DNA of 50,414 nucleotides from JBJXHG01 sp046160865 (GCA_046160865.1 JBJXHG010000104.1:1-50414), one strand, 5' to 3'. Shown: positions 26,032-35,411, counted from the first letter of the stretch. Notes: generated from the sequence alone by a model not told the origin. Made by a program: numbers and translations.

Positions 26032-28158
26032 GTGGAGCGGGGGAACCGCTGCTGCCGCCGCTTCGAAGTCCGCGAGGGAGAGAGGCGCCACCTCGTCGCT
26101 GGTTCCACTCTGCCGGCGTCGTGGAATGGTCGTGTACATCGCGCGCGTGAGGTACGCCGCGAAGAACTCGTCCTCACGCGCCGCGATCTTCTCGAGCGAG
26201 AAGCGCGGGCGCTCGCGCAAGCCGGTGATGTGGCTCGTCGGCGGGGTCGGCAGCGCGCCGTGCGTCGCCGCGCCCGCGCGCTGGAAGTGCGTGCGGAACA
26301 CGCGCGGCCCGAACTCGAGGAAGTGCAGGAACGTGTGGTGCGTCGAGTTCGCGCCCGCCCAAGGGTACGGGTGCAGATCGTACGGCGCAGCGACGCGATC
26401 GATCTCGCGCTCGATGCGCTCGTCGGTCTCGCGCGAGCGCCGGCCGTTCTTGTGCGTGAACAGCGCGTACAGCCGCAGCTCGTCGCCGTCGGCGTAGTAC
26501 ACCTTGCGCACGCCGTAGCGCGTCGGATCCTGCGCGATGTGCGAACCGCGCTCGAGGCCGAACCGGCCCACGAGGAACAGGTCGACGAGCTCGCTCTGCT
26601 CGTGGATCCAGTGCACGGTCTCGAGCGCTTCGTCGAGAGACTCGTCGGGGTGATCGGTGAACGTCATCCACTCGGTCGCGATGCCGGCCTCGTGGAACGA
26701 GCGATTCACGGCCGTCATCGTCGCGCGGTCGGTGCCCTTGCGCATGAGCTCGAGGATGCGGTCCGAGCCGCTCTCGATGCCGAACGCCGCGGAACGCAAG
26801 CCCGATTGAAAGAGGCGTTCGCAGCGCTCCGGCGTGAAGAACTTCTCGATCTTCAGGTCGCTCGACCAGCGAATCTTGACGTTCTTCTCGATCAGCGCGT
26901 CGGCGAGCCGCAGCGCGTACGCCGGTGAGAGCACGTCGCACGAGATGTAGAAGTTCTTGACGCCGTGCTTGCGCGCGAGCTGCGCGAGTTGCGTCGCGGC
27001 GCGATCGGGCGCGACCTCGCGGTACGTCGCGGTCGCGGTCTCGCTCAGGCCGTAATAGCAGAACGAGCACTGGTTCCAGTAGCAGCCGCGCGTCGGCGCG
27101 TAGAGCAGCGTGCGCGACGGCGCGAGATAGCGGTCGAGGTCGAGGTCACCGTAGTCGGGCGCCTCCGATTCGCGCAGATCCTCGGTCACGCGCGGCCCCA
27201 TCGCGGGCGTCGCGACGTCCACCGGCTCGGCGCTTGCCGATACCCGCGCGCCGCGCGGCTGCATCACGAGCAAGTTCGGTACGTCGCGCACGAGCTCGTA
27301 GCGCTCGATCGCGCTCTGCGCGGCGCGCCACGCGTCGAGGCGGGGGAGGAGCTCGAGGAGGAGGCGCTCACCTTCGAACAGCGCGACGCCGTCGACGAAG
27401 CCGAGCACGCGCTCACGCAGCTCGGGTTCCATGTGCACGACGATCTGGTGGATGCACGGGCCACCGAGCGCGAGGAACGCGTGCGGCGCGCGCTCACGCA
27501 GCAACCGGCACAGCGCGAACGCCTCCGGCACCTGCGACGGGAACACGACCGAGATGCCGATGAACGCGACGTCGTCGAGATCGATCCACGGCGCTGGCCC
27601 TTCCGACCAATCCCAGTCGTCGATGGGCGTGATGCAGCGCTCGTAGAATCGGATGAGCGGGCTCTTGCGACCGCTCGCGTACGCTTCGAGCAGATCGAAG
27701 CTCCACGGGACGACGCCGTGTGCGGCGTGATTGAAGCTGAAGCGGTAGGGGTAGCACGACGCGCTCAGCGCCTCGAAGTAGAGGTCGACTTGTCTGCGCG
27801 CGATCGCGTACTGCGCGGCGTCGAAGAAGAGCTCACGCGTCTGGAAGACGTGCAGCGGCGAGACGTCCGCGCCAAGCGCGTGCTCGATCTGCGGGCGCGC
27901 TTCGACGAGCGCGCGGTACTCGCGCGCCTCGTGGAACGAAAGCTCCTGCTTGCGGTTGAGATCGATGAAGCGCGAGCCGATGCGCCGCGCGACCATCTCG
28001 AGCGACTCGGGCTCGAACAGGTAGTGCGCCGCTTCGACGTTCCAGTCGAGCACGCGCGCGTCCAGGCCGTGCGCGCGCAACGCACCCTTCAATGTCGGCA
28101 GGCTGAGGTACGGCTGCGTCGGGTCCGCGAACGGCGGGTGGATGAGCAAGTGCTCCAT
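26029..28158 (-). CDS. B12-binding-type radical SAM protein
   Basis: A 709-residue protein. The ATG at 28158 begins MEHLLIHPPFADPTQPYLSLP, the usual opening of cobalamin-binding-domain radical SAM proteins (HPP, YLSLP). Residues about 195-260 (FIGISVVFPSQVPEAFALCRLL, LGGPCIHQ) form the Rossmann-like B12 domain; the DxHxxG histidine motif is not seen. The radical SAM cluster motif is TRGCYWNQCSFCYYG with cysteines at 359, 364 and 367, a Cx4CxxC spacing instead of the common Cx3CxxC. FGIESGSDRILELMRKGTD follows, the AdoMet-binding segment. The expected chemistry is a radical methylation or rearrangement of an unknown substrate. The stop codon TAG is formed at the edge of repeat A2, so the C-terminus may have been altered by that element. 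The gene has no same-strand neighbour. Confidence 0.85.
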   Translation of the reverse strand: MEHLLIHPPFADPTQPYLSLPTLKGALRAHGLDARVLDWNVEAAHYLFEPESLEMVARRIGSRFIDLNRKQELSFHEAREYRALVEARPQIEHALGADVSPLHVFQTRELFFDAAQYAIARRQVDLYFEALSASCYPYRFSFNHAAHGVVPWSFDLLEAYASGRKSPLIRFYERCITPIDDWDWSEGPAPWIDLDDVAFIGISVVFPSQVPEAFALCRLLRERAPHAFLALGGPCIHQIVVHMEPELRERVLGFVDGVALFEGERLLLELLPRLDAWRAAQSAIERYELVRDVPNLLVMQPRGARVSASAEPVDVATPAMGPRVTEDLRESEAPDYGDLDLDRYLAPSRTLLYAPTRGCYWNQCSFCYYGLSETATATYREVAPDRAATQLAQLARKHGVKNFYISCDVLSPAYALRLADALIEKNVKIRWSSDLKIEKFFTPERCERLFQSGLRSAAFGIESGSDRILELMRKGTDRATMTAVNRSFHEAGIATEWMTFTDHPDESLDEALETVHWIHEQSELVDLFLVGRFGLERGSHIAQDPTRYGVRKVYYADGDELRLYALFTHKNGRRSRETDERIEREIDRVAAPYDLHPYPWAGANSTHHTFLHFLEFGPRVFRTHFQRAGAATHGALPTPPTSHITGLRERPRFSLEKIAAREDEFFAAYLTRAMYTTIPRRRQSGTSDEVAPLSLADFEAAAAAVPPLH

Positions 28159-28894
28159 AGGAAGGCGCGCGTCGCCGCGGCGGACGACGGTGACGCATGC
28201 GCCACTCCGGCATCGAGACACGAGGCGCGCGGATCGTAGTGTCCCGACTCAGAAGTTCGCTCTCACGAAGTCCGAACTCCCCGCCGCGCTCGACGCACCT
28301 CACCCGTGACTGCGGGCGGCCGCCCGCGGATCGCCCAAGGCCGCATCGCCGTCGACCGCATCCTCTTATTCGCTCCGCTCGCGCTCGCGACGTCACCCGC
28401 GGTCGCCGGAAAAGCGGGATGGCTCTGGCGGTGGGGCGCCACTCGCGTAGAATGCAAATTCCTAAGTTCCGTTGCGCCGCCCCAGTCGCGTCGCCGTTTT
28501 GCGTAATGGTTCCGCCCCGGGCGACGGAAACGGCCCGCGACGGCCGCCCTGGTGCGCACCTAACCTCCTGGCGAAACCAATTTTACATCTTCCTAGACCC
28601 CCGACCCACGCACAGAAATCCACAGAAACAACACCCTGTAGAATTAGGCACGTCGGAAGCGTGCCGCTGGACCTGAGGGTCGGGTGGACCCGTCGGCACA
28701 TCTGGGGTGCCCACGAGGACGCGGCGACCGCGGTGTCCGGCGGCGAACCCCCGCTCCTCGAAGCAGTCTCCAGTCTCCCTTGGCAGGGGGGCACTTCGTC
28801 CGGCGGGCAAGAGACCGGCGATCGATCGATGACGGAGCTGTGCGCCGCCGCACGGCGCACGAGTTCAACGGAAGGCATCACACCCCGAGCAGCC
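28159..28894 (+). other. Long leader upstream of the Tad locus with an AT-richer tract
   Basis: About 735 bases between the radical SAM start (divergent) and the first Tad gene. I see no supported gene. Two AT-richer patches, around 28447-28475 and 28570-28645, contrast with the GC-rich surroundings and each contains tagaat (28447-28452 and 28639-28644), a five-of-six match to a -10 box, but neither has a good -35 box. A small hairpin, ggcacg with cgtgcc, lies at 28647-28665. The remaining 230 bases up to the gene are unassigned and could be an untranslated leader. Confidence 0.45.
28639..28644 (+). promoter_or_regulatory. Candidate -10 element for the Tad locus
   Basis: The hexamer tagaat, preceded by tg, lies in an AT-richer tract upstream of the Tad genes and is followed at once by a small hairpin. 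No acceptable -35 hexamer is found at 16-18 bases, so this is only a candidate. A second tagaat at 28447 is an equal alternative. Confidence 0.22.
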
Positions 28895-29896
28895 ATGTTC
28901 CCGAACACCCAAGAGCCGTCCGCCGCAGGGTTCTCACCCCTGACGGCGCCTTCGATCATTGGCGACGGCCGCCGATGCGCCCGGTTGCGCCTGGGAAGGC
29001 TCGCGCGCGCGCGCCGTGGCGCCGTGCTCGTCGAGTTCGCGTTCATCGCGCTCGCGTTCTACTTGCTGTTCGCGGGCACGTTCGAGGTTGGCCGGATGGT
29101 CTTCACCTCGCAGCTCTTGCAGAACGCCGCGCGTGTCGGAGCGCGCGAGCTCGCGCTCGTGCCGTTGCCCGCGTCGTACACGTTCGAGCGCGCGATCGGC
29201 GTCGATGTGCCGCTCGACGCGCTCACCCCGGCCGATCTCGTCAACGTGTTGAACGTCCGGCGCTCGGTTTACGACCCGAGCTTGCTCGCCTACGAAGTCA
29301 CGGATCCGACGACGCTGCAGACGACGCTCGACGGTTGGCCAGCGCTCAATCGGATGCTCGTGCCGTTGATGATCCGCGAGACGATCGCCGGTCGAGACTG
29401 GCTGCACTACCCCGGCGTCCTGATCAGCGACACGTTCAACTCGCCGGGACACGACGGCGTCACGGTCGCGGTGCCTCAAGTGATCGCGCGCACCAGCAAC
29501 AGCAGCGAAACGATTCGCTGGGTTGCAGTCGTGGAAGAGGTCAAAGCCGACATCAACGGCGACGGCGTTTCCGATGCCGGCCCGTTCAGCGCGCTGTCGA
29601 CGGCACCGCAGCGCGGCCTCGTTGCGCTGCGCATCAACTACCCGTTCCAAGCCGCGACGATGGTCGCGTATCGCGACGACCCCTCGACCCCGTTCCCGAA
29701 CGACGTCGTGCTGGCGAACGGCAGCGTGACCCAGGAGAACGCGGCGCCGGGCGCGATCCTCCCCAGCGACAGCGAAACGGGCGCCTACAGCGGTCAGTTC
29801 GGACTCGGAGTCCATCTCGCGCACGGCAACGAAGTCCGTCCGTTCAGCCGCTTCCTCACCGCTCAATCCATGTTCCGCCGCGAAGTCTTCAAGTGA
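28895..29896 (+). CDS. TadE-like pseudopilin of the Tad/Flp pilus
   Basis: A 333-residue protein. After a basic leader it reads ARRGAVLVEFAFIALAFYLLF, a class III prepilin-like signal: Gly 42 before the cut and Glu 47 at mature position +5, followed by one hydrophobic helix and then EVGRMVFTSQLLQNAARVGARELA, the TadE-like consensus. TadE proteins are minor pseudopilins cleaved by the Tad prepilin peptidase and needed for pilus assembly. The C-terminal 240 residues are much longer than in classical TadE and contain an Asp-rich DINGDGVSDAG segment that may bind calcium. An in-frame ATG at 28829 would add 22 residues. It is the first gene of the locus, 42 bases before cpaB. Confidence 0.82.
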   Translation: MFPNTQEPSAAGFSPLTAPSIIGDGRRCARLRLGRLARARRGAVLVEFAFIALAFYLLFAGTFEVGRMVFTSQLLQNAARVGARELALVPLPASYTFERAIGVDVPLDALTPADLVNVLNVRRSVYDPSLLAYEVTDPTTLQTTLDGWPALNRMLVPLMIRETIAGRDWLHYPGVLISDTFNSPGHDGVTVAVPQVIARTSNSSETIRWVAVVEEVKADINGDGVSDAGPFSALSTAPQRGLVALRINYPFQAATMVAYRDDPSTPFPNDVVLANGSVTQENAAPGAILPSDSETGAYSGQFGLGVHLAHGNEVRPFSRFLTAQSMFRREVFK

Positions 29897-29938
29897 CGCA
29901 CATCACCGCTTCCTCACGAACGAATCGAAAGTAACACC

Positions 29939-30961
29939 ATGGCCAATCCCAAAACGCGTGGACGCAAGCCGGGACGCGGAGCGTTGATGATGGTCGGCAT
30001 GCTCCTCGTCGGCGCGGCCGCGGCGGTGGGCACGATCCTCGTCCTCGGCGACGTCAAGCTGCCGTTCCTCAATCGCTCGGTGCAGGCGCAGGCGAGCAAG
30101 AAGACGGAAGATCGCACCGGCAAGGTCGCGGTTCCGATCCTCGTTCGCACCGTCGCCGCATACACGTCGGTTCCGAAGACGAGCCTGATCGATCCCAAGA
30201 CGCAGCAGTTCGTCGTGAAGTGGCTCGACGCCGAGGCCGTCAAGGAGAAGGGCTTCGTCACCGACGTCAACGAGATCCTCGGCCGCGTGATGTCGCGCGA
30301 CAAAGAGCCGGGTTATGCGTTCAAGGAGTCGGACTTCCTGCCGAAGGGCACGCGACCGGGTCCGGCGGCCGGCATCGAACCCGGCATGCGCGGCATGTCG
30401 GTGAGCGTCGACAAGATCGCCGGCCTGCGCGGTCTCAAGCGTGGCGATCGTTTCGATTTGATGGCTGCGAAGTCGGCGACGAAAGCCGGCGGTTCGCACG
30501 GCGACAAATCGAACATGAGCCCGGCCGCCGCGGCTGCGCGCGCGGACCAGCAGCTCTGGGGCGCGTCGAACAAGGTGCTCGTGCAGAACGGCAAGATCGT
30601 CGTGCCCTTCCCGATCCCCGGCCAAGAGGGCGCTCGCGGGAAGAACGCCGAGGTCTACATCCAAGTCGCCGACAGCGAGGTCGATCCGCTGACGGAAGCG
30701 CTTGCGGTCGGCGCCGAGCTGACCTGCGCGCTGCGCTCCGGCCTTCCCGGCGCGGGAGCGACGCCGCTGCCGTTGGCCGACGCTCCGGCCGAGGAGTCGG
30801 CGCCGCCCGTCCAATCGATCGAAGTGATCAATGCCGGCAAGAGCTCCCTGCACATCGTCGAAGGCAGCAAAGCCGACGCGGAGATGCTCGACGACACGGC
30901 GAGCGATCACGCCGACGACACGAGCGCGGTGCAGCCGCCGAAGAAGGAGCCGCACAAGTAG
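29939..30961 (+). CDS. cpaB: Flp pilus assembly protein CpaB/RcpC
   Basis: A 340-residue protein with one N-terminal membrane helix (GALMMVGMLLVGAAAAVGTI) and a periplasmic part that holds a SAF-like domain (LVRTVAAYTSVPKTSLID, later GRVMSRDKEPGYAFKESDFLP) and the typical GMRGMSVSVDKIAGLRGLKRGD segment found in CpaB/RcpC after the SAF domain. CpaB proteins sit in the periplasm and are thought to help place or gate the outer-membrane secretin. A glycine- and alanine-rich insert and an acidic C-terminal tail are less conserved. The gene is 29 bases before the tadG-like gene. Assignment rests on motif order and its place in the locus. Confidence 0.88.
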   Translation: MANPKTRGRKPGRGALMMVGMLLVGAAAAVGTILVLGDVKLPFLNRSVQAQASKKTEDRTGKVAVPILVRTVAAYTSVPKTSLIDPKTQQFVVKWLDAEAVKEKGFVTDVNEILGRVMSRDKEPGYAFKESDFLPKGTRPGPAAGIEPGMRGMSVSVDKIAGLRGLKRGDRFDLMAAKSATKAGGSHGDKSNMSPAAAAARADQQLWGASNKVLVQNGKIVVPFPIPGQEGARGKNAEVYIQVADSEVDPLTEALAVGAELTCALRSGLPGAGATPLPLADAPAEESAPPVQSIEVINAGKSSLHIVEGSKADAEMLDDTASDHADDTSAVQPPKKEPHK

Positions 30962-30990
30962 TCGGTTCCAGCCTGCGAAAGAGGCCACCC

Positions 30991-32670
30991 ATGCAACCAG
31001 TCGTTCACCGCAACCGCAGAGCGCGATCCACGCAACGACGTGGAGTCGCTCTCGTCATGTTCGCGATGCTCGTGTTCGCGTTCATGGGGATCGCAGCACT
31101 GTGCATCGACATGGGCATGGCGAGCTTGACGCAAGCACAGATGCAGAACGCCGTCGACACGGCTGCGCTCGAGGGCGTCGGGTCGCGTGACTTCTTCGAC
31201 CACCGGCCAGGGGCGAACTTGTTTCGACGCCGGTTGGTGCGGGAGTCCGTCCGCCTGGCCTTCGACGACGACTTGAACGTGTCCGCGCTGGACACGACCG
31301 AGGATGAGTATCAGTACCGCGCCGGCCCGATCTTCCGTTTGGAAGGCGGAATCGAGTCCGTGCCGAACGCATCGGCGCTGATCGTCGTTCCCGAGAGCAT
31401 CGATTACTCTCCGGCCGAGCGCTACGTCGACGATCCCGACCTGCGCGAGAATCGCGGCGCTGCGGGCGATCTGCCGAATGGCGACATGGTTGCCGGCACG
31501 TACAGACCGCTCGCGAGCCACGTCGAGCAGCGCTACTCCTACCTGCGCGACGACTTCGCGTCGGCGTCGGAGTCCGATTCATACCCGGAAGCCGAGAGTT
31601 GGAAAGCGCTGAGCTTCCTCGTTCGCATGCGGCGGACGCGCGAGTTCGCGCATCCTTCGAACAGCATGCCCGGCGTGAGCTCGGCGGGTCCGCCGATTCC
31701 GTTCCTGTTCGGACTCGGCAGCACGATCCACGCCGCGGACAACTCCGACTACGATCCGCGCCGCGACGGGATCTCGGTCCGCGCCACGGCGATCGCGAGT
31801 GGCCTGCCGGTCTTGTCCGTCGGCACGATTCCGTTCGCGGAAGACTGCTCGACGCCGCTCGTGCGTCGATGGGCTGCGCCCGCTCTCGCGCAATTCCCGC
31901 GCCTCTACATGGGGACGAGCCCCGTAGCGCTGAGAAAAGACTTTTGGATCCAGCAACTGCCCGACTTCACGGAAGAGTCGGTGTTCACGGACCCGACGGA
32001 CCCGAACACCACGTTCCGGCCGATTCGATTGAATCCGGTCACCGGAGAGCTGACGTGCGAGATCGAGAGCGGAGTCTTCGTTCCGGCCGGTCGTGTGCAC
32101 TTCGGGAACTCGAGCGGTTGTCGCTACGGCGACATGACGCACGTGGGTCAATCGATCGATCCCGCGACGGGTGTCTCCACCTACTCGACTGGTTGGGCCG
32201 TCCGCTTGCGCGAGTGGGTGCAGCACATCAACACCGTCGTCCCCGGTAGCGACACGACGATCCTGGGCAAGGTCTACGTTCCGATCTACACCTCGATCCA
32301 GGGCCGCGAACGAATCGTCGGGTTCACGCACGCTACGTTCCGCTTCGGGAACGACGCGGATCCGTCGACCGCGGTCGACTTCTCGATTCAAAAGGGCTTC
32401 CCCGACGGAGACGAAGCGGGGCTCGGCTCGGATCCGGCCTGTGCCGTGCTCATCGCGCCCGAGAATGCGAGCACTTCGCTACCGGATCTCGCTCCCAACG
32501 AGGCCGCGATGTCCGCAGCCGAGTGGGATCTCGTCTTCGGACACCTGCTGCATCTGACGTATCTCGACTATCCGGAACCGCCCGCCCAGCCGCCGGCGAA
32601 TTGGGTTCCCTCCTCCGATTGGCGCGATGTCCGAAACGGCGCCCTTCTCGCTCCTGCACTCGTTCGCTGA
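30991..32670 (+). CDS. TadG-like Flp pilus assembly protein
   Basis: A 559-residue protein starting after gaaagagg, a good ribosome-binding site. The N-terminus reads QRRGVALVMFAMLVFAFMGIAALCIDMG and then SLTQAQMQNAVDTAALEG, the pattern of the TadE/TadG N-terminal helix (TadG-type, DUF2134-like). Position +5 after the glycine is Met 23, not Glu, so it is probably a fixed membrane anchor and not processed like the pilin. The rest is an extracytoplasmic domain with no von Willebrand MIDAS motif that I can see, unlike many TadG proteins. In the classical locus TadG is distal; here it lies between cpaB and cpaE. Confidence 0.78.
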   Translation: MQPVVHRNRRARSTQRRGVALVMFAMLVFAFMGIAALCIDMGMASLTQAQMQNAVDTAALEGVGSRDFFDHRPGANLFRRRLVRESVRLAFDDDLNVSALDTTEDEYQYRAGPIFRLEGGIESVPNASALIVVPESIDYSPAERYVDDPDLRENRGAAGDLPNGDMVAGTYRPLASHVEQRYSYLRDDFASASESDSYPEAESWKALSFLVRMRRTREFAHPSNSMPGVSSAGPPIPFLFGLGSTIHAADNSDYDPRRDGISVRATAIASGLPVLSVGTIPFAEDCSTPLVRRWAAPALAQFPRLYMGTSPVALRKDFWIQQLPDFTEESVFTDPTDPNTTFRPIRLNPVTGELTCEIESGVFVPAGRVHFGNSSGCRYGDMTHVGQSIDPATGVSTYSTGWAVRLREWVQHINTVVPGSDTTILGKVYVPIYTSIQGRERIVGFTHATFRFGNDADPSTAVDFSIQKGFPDGDEAGLGSDPACAVLIAPENASTSLPDLAPNEAAMSAAEWDLVFGHLLHLTYLDYPEPPAQPPANWVPSSDWRDVRNGALLAPALVR

Positions 32671-32685
32671 CTCCACGCACATCTC

Positions 32686-33945
32686 ATGGAAACGACCCCC
32701 CAAATCCTCGTCGTCGGTACCGATCCCCTGTTGCGCGGCGAGTTCGAAGCCGCGATCGGATCGCTGCGCAAGTGGCGTCCCGTGCTCCACTTCGTCGGCA
32801 CGACACGGCAAGCGATCGAGATCGCGCGCAATCGCCGTCCCGAGATCGTGTGCGTGCAGATGGAGTCGGATCCGCGCACGCTCAAGACGTTCTCGGAGGA
32901 GATCAACATCGTCGCGCCGGGCTCGACGGTCGCCGCTCTGTACCGACCCGAGAACCTCGGCTTCGGCGAGTCGGAGCACACCGTCATCATCGAAGCGATG
33001 CGCGCACAGGTGCAGGACTTCCTGCGCCGGCCGCTCGCCGCGCCGGAGCTCCAACAGCTGCTCGACCGCGCGCTCAATCGTCCGGCCGAGATCAAGAAGG
33101 AGATGGGCAAGGTCATCTCCTTCGTCAGCAACAAGGGCGGCGTCGGCAAGTCGACGCTGTCCGTCAGCACCGCGGTCGCGCTCGCGAAGAAGCACCCCGG
33201 CCAAGTGCTCCTGATCGACGTGTCGCTGCACCTCGGCAGCTGCGCGCCGATGCTCGACCTCGCGCCGGCGACGTCGCTCGCGAGCGCTGCGCGCGAGCGC
33301 AATCGGCTCGACGAGACGCTCGTGCGCAAGCTCGCCGTGCGTCACCAAGCGTCGGGCCTCGACGTGCTCGCGGCGCCGGTGGACGCGATCGAAGCGGCCG
33401 ACATCGACGACGAAGCGCTCTCGCGCACGATCACGCTCGCGCGCCGCACGTACGACTTCGTCGTCGTCGACACGTTCCCGATGCTCGACGGACTGATCAT
33501 GGCGATCCTCGACCTGTCGGATCGCGCCTACGTCGTCGTGCAGAACACGGTGCCGAACGTCGTCGGCGCGGCGCGGCTCCTGCCCGTGCTCGTGCACCTC
33601 GGCTATCCGAAGGATCGCACGCGCATCGTGCTCAACAACAACTTCGAGAAGGTCGCCGGCGGTCTCACCGTCGAGGACGCCGCCGAGCGCCTCGATCGCC
33701 ACGTCGATCACGTGATGCCGTACCAGAAGAAGCTGATCACCGCGCTCAACACCGGCAAGCCGTACGTCCTCACCGCGACGACGATGTTCGGCTTCGGCAA
33801 GGCGATCAAGCGCCTCGTCGAGGAGATCGAGACGTTCGGCCGCAACGATGCGTCGCCCGCCACCGCGCAAGACACGGAGGAGCCAACGGTCGTGCGCAAT
33901 TCCGTGCCCGGCAAGATCATCGTCGAAGGACGCGCGACCGCGTGA
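32686..33945 (+). CDS. cpaE: Flp pilus localisation ATPase CpaE/TadZ
   Basis: A 419-residue protein: an N-terminal receiver-like domain (about 5-125; ILVVGTDPLL, RRPEIVCVQME) that lacks the usual phosphorylation-site context, followed by a ParA/MinD-type ATPase with the deviant Walker A KGGVGKST at 150-157, LLIDVSLHLGS and DFVVVDTFPMLDG. CpaE/TadZ proteins localise the Tad apparatus, often to a pole. The last 40 residues are an unconserved tail. It starts 15 bases after the tadG-like gene and 26 bases before cpaF, so one operon is likely. Confidence 0.93.
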   Translation: METTPQILVVGTDPLLRGEFEAAIGSLRKWRPVLHFVGTTRQAIEIARNRRPEIVCVQMESDPRTLKTFSEEINIVAPGSTVAALYRPENLGFGESEHTVIIEAMRAQVQDFLRRPLAAPELQQLLDRALNRPAEIKKEMGKVISFVSNKGGVGKSTLSVSTAVALAKKHPGQVLLIDVSLHLGSCAPMLDLAPATSLASAARERNRLDETLVRKLAVRHQASGLDVLAAPVDAIEAADIDDEALSRTITLARRTYDFVVVDTFPMLDGLIMAILDLSDRAYVVVQNTVPNVVGAARLLPVLVHLGYPKDRTRIVLNNNFEKVAGGLTVEDAAERLDRHVDHVMPYQKKLITALNTGKPYVLTATTMFGFGKAIKRLVEEIETFGRNDASPATAQDTEEPTVVRNSVPGKIIVEGRATA

Positions 33946-33971
33946 ACGCGGCGAAGTAGAGACGAACACTC

Positions 33972-35411
33972 ATGGACGAAACGCTCGATCGAGATCGACT
34001 GCGCGCGCTCTTCAAGCGTCAGATGGCGACCGACATCAGCCACCGGCTGATCCAGGACGACCGCGAGCCCGGCTATGCATCCGGCAACTCGCGCGACGCA
34101 ACCGAGCGCCCGCTCGTCGGAACGCGCACACCGCAGGTCGATTACCTTTCGATCAAAGCGCGCCTGCACAGCCGCCTGCTCGACGAGATCGGCGAGCGCA
34201 GCATGTACGGCAGCGGCGAGGACGCGATCGCGCGCGCCGTGCAGGAGTTCGTCACGCGCGTGCTGCAGACCGAGAACGTTCCGCTCAACCAAGAAGAGCG
34301 CGAGCGCCTGTCGGACGAGCTCACGCAAGAGACGCTCGGAGTCGGTCCGCTCGCGCCGCTGATGGCCGATCCGGCCGTCACCGACATCCTCGTGAACGGC
34401 CCGAACGACATCTACGTCGAGCGCTTCGGCCGCTTGACGAAGACCGAAGTCCGCTTCCGCGACGAAGAGCACATCATGCGCGTCATCGAGCGCATCGCGG
34501 CGCGCGTCGGCCGCCGCATCGACGTCGGCGCGCCGATGGTCGACATGCGCTTGCCGGATGGAAGCCGCGTCAACGCGACGATTCCGCCGGTGAGCATCGA
34601 TGGTCCGACGCTCTCGATCCGGCGTTTCGGACGGCAGCGGCTGCGGCGCGACGACTTGCTGCGCTTCGGCATGATCAGCAAGGAGATGGTCGCGTTCATG
34701 GATTTCGCCGTGCAGGCGCGGCGCAACATCCTGATCACGGGCGGCACGGGCGCCGGCAAGTCGACGCTGCTCGGCGCGCTCGCCGAAGCGATTCCGAACA
34801 CCGAGCGCGTCGTCACGATCGAGGACACGGCCGAGCTCATCCTCGATCAGGAGCACCTCGTGCGTCTCGAGACGCGTCCGCCGAACATCGAAGGCCGCGG
34901 CGTCATCACGGCGCGCGATCTCGTGATCAACAGTCTGCGCATGCGCCCGGACCGCATCATCGTCGGTGAATGCCGCGGACAGGAAGCGCTGGACATGCTC
35001 CAGGCGATGAACACCGGCCACGACGGCGGCATGACGACCGTGCACGCGAACTCGCCGCGCGACGCGCTCAACCGCCTCGAGACGATGGTGCTGATGGCGG
35101 GCCTCGACCTGCCGTCGCGCGCGATTCGCGAGCAGATCGTTTCCGCGCTCCACTTCGTCGTTCACGTCCGCCGCTGCGACGACGGTGTGCGCCGTGTCGA
35201 GAGCGTGGCGGAAATCAGTGGTCTCGAAGGCGGCACGCCGCTCTTGCAGGACGTCTTCCGCTACCAGCAAACCGGACGCAACGGCCGCAAGTGGGTCGGC
35301 GGCTTCCACGCGACCGGCGTCGTGCCGCGTCTCGTGCACGAGCTGCGCGAGCGCGGCGTCGACGTCCCGATGCAGATGTTCCAACGCACCGAAGCCGGAG
35401 ATCGCGATTGA
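33972..35411 (+). CDS. cpaF: Flp pilus assembly and retraction ATPase CpaF/TadA
   Basis: A 479-residue secretion ATPase of the VirB11/TadA group. Walker A GGTGAGKS at 257-264, Asp box TIEDTAEL at 282-289, Walker B-type segment DRIIVGECRG at 327-336, and His box GHDGGMTTVHANS at 349-361. The N-terminal part (LGPLAPLMADPAVTDILVNG type, about 120-145) is the usual CpaF N-domain. It is the cytoplasmic motor that hydrolyses ATP to drive assembly of Flp pilin and, in relatives, also retraction. The start after gaagtagagacgaacactc is the first ATG of the frame. It lies between cpaE and tadB. Confidence 0.96.
   Translation: MDETLDRDRLRALFKRQMATDISHRLIQDDREPGYASGNSRDATERPLVGTRTPQVDYLSIKARLHSRLLDEIGERSMYGSGEDAIARAVQEFVTRVLQTENVPLNQEERERLSDELTQETLGVGPLAPLMADPAVTDILVNGPNDIYVERFGRLTKTEVRFRDEEHIMRVIERIAARVGRRIDVGAPMVDMRLPDGSRVNATIPPVSIDGPTLSIRRFGRQRLRRDDLLRFGMISKEMVAFMDFAVQARRNILITGGTGAGKSTLLGALAEAIPNTERVVTIEDTAELILDQEHLVRLETRPPNIEGRGVITARDLVINSLRMRPDRIIVGECRGQEALDMLQAMNTGHDGGMTTVHANSPRDALNRLETMVLMAGLDLPSRAIREQIVSALHFVVHVRRCDDGVRRVESVAEISGLEGGTPLLQDVFRYQQTGRNGRKWVGGFHATGVVPRLVHELRERGVDVPMQMFQRTEAGDRD

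Noticed and set aside
25603..26033. CRISPR array, because of repeated blocks
   Set aside because: The repeats are two inverted-repeat elements, not regularly spaced direct repeats with unique spacers, and no cas gene is present.
28640..28830. Possible cyclic-di-GMP or other known riboswitch in the Tad leader
   Set aside because: None of the conserved bases of the c-di-GMP classes could be found; only small local hairpins are visible.
28462..29046. A 194-codon minus-strand frame in the Tad leader
   Set aside because: No family, no ribosome-binding site, and it overlaps the start of the TadE-like gene in antisense.
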